Origin: Methanothrix sp.
GTDB taxonomy: Archaea > Halobacteriota > Methanosarcinia > Methanotrichales > Methanotrichaceae
Length of the DNA: 10,463 nucleotides
Assembly (NCBI GenBank): GCA_003162615.1
Contig: PMNG01000096.1
Location: 1-10,463 of the forward strand
Direction: 5' to 3'
A model generated the notes under the pieces. It was not told the origin of the DNA. It did not search any database and saw only the letters and a program-made list of their open reading frames with translations. The position numbers were made by a program, and so were the translations under genes. Below, piece by piece: positions 1-5,619 of the stretch. How positions within the stretch are numbered: position 1 is the stretch's first letter; each line of letters opens with the position of its first letter.

Positions 1-574
1 CATCCACAAAGTCAGCCAGCATTAACTATCTTTATAGTGCTGGTGATGGCTGTGATAGAAGGTCTTTATGTTAGGTATGTTTCCAGTAAATGTTAGAAAT
101 GTTTTGCAAGCCTTGGAAAGATATAATTAAATATAATATGTATAATAATATCAATCTATCGGCTTTTCAACCACTCTACTAATTGAATTGTACATTTTAG
201 ACTCACCCTTTTACGATGCCTTTTACTTCTTTGACATGAGATCGTATTTAGGGTTAAGATCATGCGAGAATCTCATCTCCCGCACCCAAACTTCGGTAGC
301 AGTAATTTTCATAGCTGATCTTACTAGTAAGGGACCAAAGCCGGATCAGCGAGCTGAGATCTGGCCTCGTTACCAGTATTATGTACCCTGCATGAGTGAG
401 CGTAGTCTTCACATGTTATGCATTCTCTTTTGTACTGTGCGATGCTGCACATTATGAACTCCAAAATACAAAATCTGTTACCGCAGTATTTGCAGAGCCA
501 AGAAGACCAGTTAGCCTTTGCTCAAGGGAAGATAACTTAAGATCGTAGGAATAAGTGTAACCAAGGAGAAAAAT
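1..574. other. AT-rich region without a convincing gene
   Basis: I see no gene here on either strand. The longest open frame (188-457, plus, TTG start) has no ribosome-binding site and a composition unlike the neighbouring proteins. Positions 120-160 are very rich in A and T. A short inverted repeat (CCAGCA at 16-21, TGCTGG at 38-43) lies near the left edge, too short to interpret alone. The only clear functional element is the Shine-Dalgarno sequence AAGGAG at 563-568, which belongs to the next gene. The promoter of that gene should be in the last 150 bases, but no TATA box stands out. The region may be decayed sequence. Confidence 0.5.
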
Positions 575-1147
575 ATGAAGGTCGTAGCTTTTAACGGGAG
601 ACCTCGGAAGGAGGGGAACACCGCCTTGCTCATCCGCCAAGTCTTGAAAGAGCTGGAAGCGGAGGGCATACAGACGGAAATGGTACATCTAAAAGGGCCT
701 ATCCAGGGTTGCATTGCTTGTTCTAAGTGCTTCGAAAGCAAGGATGGGCGCTGTGCATTGGACAAAGACATAGTAAACGACTGCATAGAGAAGATGACCA
801 ATGCAGATGGAGTTATACTAGGCTCACCCACTTACTTCGCCGATCTTACCCCGGAGCTTAAAGCCCTCATCGATCGGGCCGGATTTGTAGCCAAAGCGAA
901 CAATGATATGTTCAGGCGAAAGGTGGGTGCTGCGGTGGTCGCCGTCCGTCGAGCCGGAGCAGTACACGTTTTCGATTCCATAAATCATTTCTTTCTGATT
1001 GGCCAGATGATTATCCCAGGTTCAATCTACTGGAACCTAGGATTGGGCCTGGCGGAAGGAGATGTGGAAAAAGATCAGGAAGGGATGCAGACAGCGAAGG
1101 TCTTGGGCCAGAACATGGCCTGGTTGATGAAGAAAATCAATGGATAA
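575..1147 (+). CDS. Iron-sulfur flavoprotein (Isf-like, NADPH-dependent FMN reductase fold)
   Basis: A 190-residue cytoplasmic flavodoxin-fold protein. The N-terminal strand and loop (residues 3-18, NGRPRKEGNT) is the usual FMN phosphate-binding loop of this family, and GSPTYFADLTPELKALIDR near residues 82-100 is its second conserved segment. Cys46, Cys49, Cys52 and Cys60 form a compact CX2CX2CX7C cluster. This fits the Isf family of methanogens, whose cysteine motif binds a 4Fe-4S cluster beside FMN. Isf proteins pass single electrons, for example from ferredoxin, and have been linked to oxidative-stress defence; the partner here is unknown. The ATG is set by AAGGAG at 563-568 with a six-base spacer. 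The gene appears to stand alone: the next gene starts 107 bases later. The family assignment is firm, the physiological role is inferred. Confidence 0.9.
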   Translation: MKVVAFNGRPRKEGNTALLIRQVLKELEAEGIQTEMVHLKGPIQGCIACSKCFESKDGRCALDKDIVNDCIEKMTNADGVILGSPTYFADLTPELKALIDRAGFVAKANNDMFRRKVGAAVVAVRRAGAVHVFDSINHFFLIGQMIIPGSIYWNLGLGLAEGDVEKDQEGMQTAKVLGQNMAWLMKKING

Positions 1148-1254
1148 TCAGCCAGGCCCTCTTCGGATGATATGGCAAGCTAGACAAGCTTCCACTTTGC
1201 GGGAAAAAATAGCGATCTGAACAACTGAATGAAGATGAATAAACATGAAAAAAC

Positions 1255-1665
1255 ATGCCCTTTGACGTCAAGACAATCGCAGAAATAAACCTGGGAGTTC
1301 AGCTTCTGCTGACTCTTATCCTGATCGGCGCTGTTTACCTGGCCAAGAACAAGAAGTTCAGCAGTCACTGCAAGGTCATGAGGATAACCGTGCCAGTTCA
1401 GATCCTGGCCATTCTGGCCATAATGCTGCCTTCCATGGACGGTTACCTCGTGCACGGCACTCCAGGTCCTCTCTTCCGGGCTGAAATGCTGGCGCACCAC
1501 TCTATCGGCCTTGCAATCGTAGTCTTGTGGGTTTACATAAACCTGATATTTCTGAAGTACTTGAGGCCCAGGTTCAAGATAAAGACCGCCATGAGGCTGG
1601 CTTTGGCCTTATGGGCTTTGTCTCTGGTCATGGGGTTCCACATGTTCGTGTCGATCTATGCCTGA
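1255..1665 (+). CDS. Four-helix membrane protein resembling DUF420
   Basis: A 136-residue integral membrane protein with about four hydrophobic helices (roughly residues 12-30, 42-60, 78-100 and 112-134). Histidines sit near helix ends (His38, His67, His81, His82, His129). The pattern HxxxM before helix 2, an HH pair at the start of helix 3 and the final MRLALALWALS helix resemble the DUF420 family, a small membrane family of uncertain function; I call this from memory of the pattern, not an alignment. Histidines at such places could bind haem or metal, which is untested. ATG 1255 is the first in-frame start after a stop at 1246-1248; no clear Shine-Dalgarno is visible, and an out-of-frame ATG at 1245 opens only a six-codon frame. 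The last codons overlap the next gene by 8 bases, so the two are probably cotranscribed. Confidence 0.7.
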   Translation: MPFDVKTIAEINLGVQLLLTLILIGAVYLAKNKKFSSHCKVMRITVPVQILAILAIMLPSMDGYLVHGTPGPLFRAEMLAHHSIGLAIVVLWVYINLIFLKYLRPRFKIKTAMRLALALWALSLVMGFHMFVSIYA

Positions 1666-2479
1666 TTTACCAATCCCTCTGAGACCTCTACCTGGCATTT
1701 GCCTCGTGATGCCTAGCTCTAACCAGGATTGCTATCCGACCTCCAGGATACAAAAAGGGCTTGTGCTCCTCTGTGACGGCCAGGACCTTTCAGAAGAAGG
1801 AGTCGGGTTCGGAGTGCCGGTGCTTAAGATCGGCCAGGGAGAGGTCTTTCCTGGTTCTTGCTTGTGGAAGGTAGAATTAAAAGGGGATTGCGCTACAAGT
1901 GAGGCTGAATACTCCATGAATCTGGTTGGGAGGATGGCCGTAGGAGGCAGGCGCATCGACTGCCGGACCTTCTACAGAGCCAGGGAATGGCTGGCATCTC
2001 AATATCGCAGGCATCCAGAGTTAAGGAAAGGAATCTTGTACGGGGCCGAGCTGTCCCGGATGGTCATGTCCATGAAGGACGCTTTTGTGGAGGTTCCAAC
2101 GGTCGGATCTGTGAAGACAGTCTACAAAATTATAGACGATAGCGTTCTGGTCGGCCTGGACCTTCGAGGGGTGCCCGAGGGCCATGAGGTGGTAGTAATG
2201 AACGAGCAAGGGGCGAATCACTTCGATTCCTACAAGGACTCGGACGAATTGTTCTTGGAGAAGGATGCCATAGGAAGCTGGGATGAGGTCTTCTCGGACA
2301 GGGCGTCTTTTATCGACTCTAAGAACGGGCTTTATTTTGCCCTCACCAGAGTCGAGGACGCTAGAATGATGCGGGGGAGGGAGCTCTTATCTGATCGCCT
2401 GGCCTGGGCAGGCCTGGCCTACGTTGTAAATCCAGGGACGAAGCGCTTCTCCTATACCATGCGGTTGGGCAGGACATGA
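1658..2479 (+). CDS. Conserved-looking hypothetical protein, coupled to a radical SAM gene
   Basis: I do not recognise this 273-residue protein. It is soluble in appearance, without signal peptide or membrane helix. Visible features are a glycine-rich segment EEGVGFGVPVLKIG (about residues 47-60), scattered cysteines (15, 25, 39, 68, 78, 102) that form no classic cluster, a helical basic stretch around residues 104-125, and an acidic C-terminal half that looks rich in beta strands. It overlaps the membrane-protein gene by 8 bases and the radical SAM gene by 4 (ATGA), so it is very likely translated with both and may act with the radical SAM enzyme as substrate, chaperone or second enzyme. ATG 1658 has no clear Shine-Dalgarno; ATG 1709 (residue 18) is an alternative start. 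The coding call rests on the long open frame and on tight packing. Confidence 0.8.
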   Translation: MPDLPIPLRPLPGICLVMPSSNQDCYPTSRIQKGLVLLCDGQDLSEEGVGFGVPVLKIGQGEVFPGSCLWKVELKGDCATSEAEYSMNLVGRMAVGGRRIDCRTFYRAREWLASQYRRHPELRKGILYGAELSRMVMSMKDAFVEVPTVGSVKTVYKIIDDSVLVGLDLRGVPEGHEVVVMNEQGANHFDSYKDSDELFLEKDAIGSWDEVFSDRASFIDSKNGLYFALTRVEDARMMRGRELLSDRLAWAGLAYVVNPGTKRFSYTMRLGRT

Positions 2480-3825
2480 CATCTGTCCTTCTAATCTATC
2501 CTTTCTTCAAATCCCGGCATGACAGGTCTATCTTTCGCTTCCCGCCTCTGGGCTTGGGCTACCTGGCGTCCAGCTTGAGGAAAAGCGGATTCGATGTCGG
2601 GCTGCTGGACTGCACCTTTCTGAATAAAGACGAAGCCCTGAAGATGGCAACTGACGTGAAGGCAGACGCTGTGGGGATCTACAGCATGGTGACCATGCGT
2701 GAGCAGAGCCTCATGTTTGCAAGAGTCCTCAGAGAAAGCTGTGACCTCCTCATCGCCGGAGGGCCTCTGCCCTCTTGCGATCCAGTATCCTTCTTGAGCG
2801 ACTTCGACGTGGCGGTGGTGGGTGAGGGTGAGAGGACCATCTGCGAGATCCTCCTTGCCCACGAGGAAGGCTCGGACCTGGGATCCATAAAGGGCATAGC
2901 ATACCGCCAGGACGGCCGAGATAGCTTTACTCCAAAACGTGAACTTGAGCCTGACTTAGACCGAATCGCCTTCCCTGCCAGGGACCTGTTTCCCAATCAA
3001 GCCTACATCGATCACTGGAAGAAAAGGTTCGGATACGCGATTACCACTGTTATGACCACTAGAGGATGTCCGTTTTGCTGTGAGTTCTGCAGCAACGCAG
3101 TGTTCGGCGAGTCTTATCGGGAAAGATCACCGGAGAATGTCCTGGATGAGGTCGAGGAGGCTCTCTCCTTTGGTTACGACCGGATCCATTTTGCCGATGA
3201 CGTCTTCACCCTGAACAGGGAACGAATGTTGCGCCTTTGTGACGAGATATCATCAAGGAGACTAAACTTCAAGTGGGAGTGTCTTGGAAGAGCCGACTCC
3301 ATCGACCGCGAAACTGCAAAAGCCATGAAGATGGCGGGGTGCGACAGAATTTTCTTCGGCATCGAGTCAGGAAACGACTCAATACTGCGGCTGATGAACA
3401 AGAAGATCACTGCCGAAAAAGCACGTCACGCGGTTGAAGCGGCTGGATCTGCTGGGCTTCGAACAGGTGCATTCTTCATCCTGGGTTATCCTGGCGAAAC
3501 TGATGATACTTTGTTGGACACCATCAGGTTCGCAACTTCCCTGCCGGTCGATTACCTCTCGTTCACCATGCCATATCCATTGCCGGGGACGGCGCTCTGC
3601 GAGCGAGTAAAGGGCCAAGTGAAAGGGGAATGGACTGCGAACAAAAGTCTTGTCTCGGACCACTCTTTGACCTTCGAAGGAGATTTCTCGGAGGCAAAGA
3701 TCAAGTTCGCAATTCTAAAGGGACAGCTTCAGTTCATGGTGAGAAGAAGATGGGGAAAGCATTCCAGCATAGTCTTGAAGCCTTTTGAGGATCTGACGGA
3801 TAAGATCTTCCGGCTTATTAAATAG
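2476..3825 (+). CDS. B12-binding-like radical SAM protein
   Basis: A 449-residue enzyme. Residues 1 to about 140 look like the cobalamin-binding Rossmann domain of class B-type radical SAM enzymes: PPLGLGYLASSLRKSGFDV near residues 23-41, AGGPLPS at 94-100 and VVGEGE at 114-119. The histidine of the DxHxxG cobalamin ligand motif is not seen, as is common in this group. The radical SAM core follows, with the 4Fe-4S motif CX3CX2C at Cys198, Cys202 and Cys205, then GIESG at 295-299 and GYPGET at 337-342. Family members perform methylations, ring formations or other radical steps on lipids, cofactors or natural products; the substrate cannot be read from the sequence. The start overlaps the stop of the preceding gene (ATGA), indicating translational coupling. 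It is the last gene of the unit and is followed by terminator-like repeats. Confidence 0.9.
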   Translation: MTSVLLIYPFFKSRHDRSIFRFPPLGLGYLASSLRKSGFDVGLLDCTFLNKDEALKMATDVKADAVGIYSMVTMREQSLMFARVLRESCDLLIAGGPLPSCDPVSFLSDFDVAVVGEGERTICEILLAHEEGSDLGSIKGIAYRQDGRDSFTPKRELEPDLDRIAFPARDLFPNQAYIDHWKKRFGYAITTVMTTRGCPFCCEFCSNAVFGESYRERSPENVLDEVEEALSFGYDRIHFADDVFTLNRERMLRLCDEISSRRLNFKWECLGRADSIDRETAKAMKMAGCDRIFFGIESGNDSILRLMNKKITAEKARHAVEAAGSAGLRTGAFFILGYPGETDDTLLDTIRFATSLPVDYLSFTMPYPLPGTALCERVKGQVKGEWTANKSLVSDHSLTFEGDFSEAKIKFAILKGQLQFMVRRRWGKHSSIVLKPFEDLTDKIFRLIK

Positions 3826-3829
3826 CACA

Positions 3830-3887
3830 TAGATTCGGGCCGATGATAGAAGCGAATCTACGATTGGAACTACTTGATTGGCCCGAA
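3830..3887 (+). terminator. Overlapping inverted repeats after the radical SAM gene, probable terminator
   Basis: Five bases after the radical SAM stop, TAGATTCG (3830-3837) pairs with CGAATCTA (3853-3860). The overlapping TTCGGGCC (3834-3841) pairs with GGCCCGAA (3880-3887). Both arms are perfect 8-base repeats and share TTCG, so the two stems exclude each other. A T-rich tract (about 3903-3920) follows, as expected for archaeal termination. Terminator is the simplest reading; a regulatory switch is possible but unsupported. Confidence 0.45.
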
Positions 3888-4297
3888 CCAAGCTGAAAGG
3901 CGGTTCTTTAGTTTTAGTTCTCTCTACTATTCAGCCAGCAGCAGAGATTGGCTTGAGGCATCTCCAAACGGAGATAGATATGGTATTCAGGATTGGGAAG
4001 TAAAGGCGCACATCCCCACCTCCTTTCGTAATCTCTTGTGGCTAATTGCAGGCATTTATCAACCATTGTGCAGTCAATGTGGCGCGCTCCACTATCCCCT
4101 CTTTTAGCTTCATTCGCCGTATCGATCTACTCCTCCTCAATTGAACCGGAAATGGATTTGTTGCTCTTACACCATTTCCTAGTCAAATCTGACGTAACAT
4201 TGGTACAGATGATATATATGTTTAAAAAGTTTTTGCCCGTAAAACGAGGTATACTTAAGAGAGTAAATTATTGCTATGAATAAATTACCTAATCTGA
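3888..4297. other. Stretch without a recognisable gene
   Basis: I find no gene. The open frame at 3874-4107 and the overlapping one at 4038-4283 (plus) lack ribosome-binding sites and resemble no family I know. The opposite strand is broken by stops. An A/T block at 4207-4230, containing GATATATATG at 4208-4217, could act as a TATA box, but no convincing product lies downstream on either strand; a 13-codon frame at 4276-4317 (plus) is too short to call. The region may be decayed sequence like the pseudogene to its right. Confidence 0.4.
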
Positions 4298-4328
4298 GCG
4301 AAAAGAAATGGAACTGAAGTTGTTCCAT
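4298..4328 (-). terminator. Hairpin with T-rich tail, terminator of the broken secreted-protein gene
   Basis: ATGGAAC (4308-4314) and GTTCCAT (4322-4328) form a 7-base perfect stem with a 7-base loop. Read on the minus strand, the stem is followed at once by TTTCTTTT. It lies about 20 bases after the stop of the minus-strand pseudogene (4349-4351), so it fits as that gene's terminator. On the plus strand it is followed by A-rich sequence and would not work the same way. Confidence 0.5.
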
Positions 4329-4348
4329 CTAAAATAAAATATTGCGGC

Positions 4349-4892
4349 TCAATGGAGCCCGGCTTGGAAGTAGACAGTAGTAGCCGGAGGCGCATTGATG
4401 GTCTTGGGGCCCCCTCTTTCGAAGAAAATGGGCTTCTCGTATCTATTTGCCCCGTCGAAGGTCCCTATTGTGTGCATCTGCCCGCTGACTACATTGAATT
4501 TGAAGATACGTCGAGATCGTCTCCGCCGGTGCCCTCTTTGCCCAGAAGGGCACCGTAAAGGTAACGTCGTAGCCCTTCATGCTGGTCTGAATGATAACCG
4601 GAGTATCTCCTATTCTCTGAGCGGGCTCCGGCCCGGGATTCGCATAGAACCCGCGGAAGGACGAAAACGCGCTGGATAGCTCATGCGAAGCGTTGAACCC
4701 ATAGGATATGTTGAACCCCTAGAGAGTGAAGAAATGTCCGAGCCGTACCAGGGGAAAAAGAATCCTAATTGGTCTCCGCTCGAAGTATCGTTGTTGATGT
4801 CGCCGGGCAGACCAATGGAGTTCTGCATTGAGCATCCTGATCTGAACCGAGCCGGTGGCAGCAGCAAGGGACAGGAGGACAGAATGTTGCAA
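4349..4892 (-). pseudogene. Frameshifted secreted-protein gene
   Basis: Reading the minus strand in alternating frames gives one continuous, protein-like sequence of about 180 residues. Segment 1 (4892-4818) looks like a signal peptide end (SVLLSLAAATGS). Segment 2 (4816-4720) gives IGLPGDINNDTSSGDQLGFF. Segment 3 (4715-4506) gives GFNISYGFNASHELSSAF and later DVTFTVPFWAKRAP. Segment 4 (4504-4349) gives FKFNVVSGQMHTIGTF and ends QAGLH before TGA. The joins need an extra base at 4817, a lost base in the G run at 4716-4719, and an extra base at 4505. No single frame covers the gene. The start is unclear: TTG 4890-4892 follows an in-frame TGA closely, and an additional shift in the signal peptide region is possible. 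Function unknown; probably an exported or surface protein. Sequencing error is an alternative, though neighbouring genes are intact. Confidence 0.6.
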
Positions 4893-5015
4893 AAATCAAG
4901 TAGTCTGAATATCACACATCTCTTTATCAATTGCCCAGCAAGCTTTCGTTGTAAAAAGAGGTCTGTAGAATTCCAACTTAAGGCTCTCGCCCTGTTGGGC
5001 CTCATTTGTCGACAG

Positions 5016-5067
5016 AAAAAACTAGCCGTGCCTTGGCCCTTGATCGGAAAGGGCCCTTTCGGATCAA
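5016..5067 (-). terminator. 28-base near-palindrome and T6 tract after the secreted-protein gene
   Basis: Positions 5040-5067 form a near-perfect dyad: 13 of 14 base pairs match, the exception being G5046 against G5061. The core GAAAGGGCCCTTTC (5047-5060) is fully self-complementary. On the minus strand it begins ten bases after the stop of the secreted-protein gene, and a run of six T (complement of 5016-5021) follows 18 bases later. This fits an archaeal terminator. Such exact symmetry would also suit a dimeric DNA-binding protein. Confidence 0.55.
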
Positions 5068-5076
5068 CAGATCGCT

Positions 5077-5595
5077 CTAATAGGACCGCTGGCCTTGCCA
5101 AACATCTAGCGTGACGTGATTGCTCTCCTGCCAGCCGACTCTGTACCACATCTCGTGGGTTCCTGTGGAATCAGCGCACAGTGACAGCCTGTATCTGTGG
5201 CCTGAATGGACATATCCCATGTATTCGGTCTGCAGGTCTCCAGAGGGGAGCCTATGAAAGAGCATAGCATAACCGCTTGTGTCGGGGCCCAGCTCTAGAA
5301 CGGACCACTGGCCGAAAGGCAAGCTGAGATCGAGACCTCTCTTTGAACAGTCTGGGTCCAATATCCAGATCTTGTTATTGCCGCATCCCCTGGTGAACAA
5401 ACCGTCTTCAGATGATGCATATGAGTCTACAGCATTCGAACCTGAGCTAATGTCAACCAGAGAAGCACCGTTGGTAGAGAAGCTGTCCACAGTATTCCTC
5501 TCCTCAGTCGGGGATTTGTCGTCTACTTCAGCAGAGGCCAAAATTGACCCTGCCAACAGGAAGACGATTATAAGAGCGATGACTTTGATGCCCAA
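5077..5595 (-). CDS. Short secreted protein with signal peptide
   Basis: A 172-residue protein with a clear Sec signal peptide: hydrophobic core at residues 5-19 and an ASA cleavage site at 20-22. Residues 23-65 are rich in Ser, Asp and Thr and probably disordered. Residues 85-166 look like a small beta domain (GQWSVLEL, GHRYRLSLCADSTGTHEMW, SNHVTLDVW), a style I associate with surface proteins of Methanothrix-like archaea, from memory. Cysteines are at 71, 83 and 140. No function can be named. It lies 24 bases after polB on the same strand and in the same frame, so it may share the polB transcript. The drawn start is TTG 5595, but the Shine-Dalgarno ends only two bases before it; ATC 5587-5589 sits at the ideal distance and would give a classic signal peptide start, as if an ATG had mutated. 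Expression may be weak. Confidence 0.7.
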   Translation of the reverse strand: MGIKVIALIIVFLLAGSILASAEVDDKSPTEERNTVDSFSTNGASLVDISSGSNAVDSYASSEDGLFTRGCGNNKIWILDPDCSKRGLDLSLPFGQWSVLELGPDTSGYAMLFHRLPSGDLQTEYMGYVHSGHRYRLSLCADSTGTHEMWYRVGWQESNHVTLDVWQGQRSY

Positions 5596-5597
5596 TT

Positions 5598-5603
5598 CCT
5601 CCT
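5598..5603 (-). promoter_or_regulatory. Shine-Dalgarno AGGAGG with misplaced start
   Basis: On the minus strand AGGAGG (5603-5598) is followed by two bases and TTG (5595-5593), too close for normal initiation. Eight bases separate it from ATC (5589-5587), the first codon of ATC AAA GTC ATC. A normal gene of this type would have ATG there. Confidence 0.6.
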
Positions 5604-5619
5604 GGGTTTCTTTTGATCT

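Noticed and set aside
188..457. 89-residue open frame in the left AT-rich region
   Set aside because: It has a TTG start with no ribosome-binding site, an unlikely composition and no recognisable motif.
1177..1191. AAGCT/AGCTT inverted repeat after the iron-sulfur flavoprotein gene
   Set aside because: Only five base pairs with no T run; too weak to call a terminator.
4205..4330. Possible small RNA with TATA-like box at 4208-4217 and hairpin at 4308-4328
   Set aside because: The hairpin's T-rich tail lies on the minus strand, so it fits the pseudogene terminator better than the end of a plus-strand RNA.
4527..4555. 9-base inverted repeat (CGGTGCCCT / AGGGCACCG)
   Set aside because: It lies inside the former coding sequence of the pseudogene and reads as sensible codons, so it is probably chance.
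4610..5149. 179-residue open frame on the minus strand
   Set aside because: It joins unrelated stretches: its right part overlaps the palindrome and the end of the secreted-protein gene, and only its middle matches one frame of the pseudogene.
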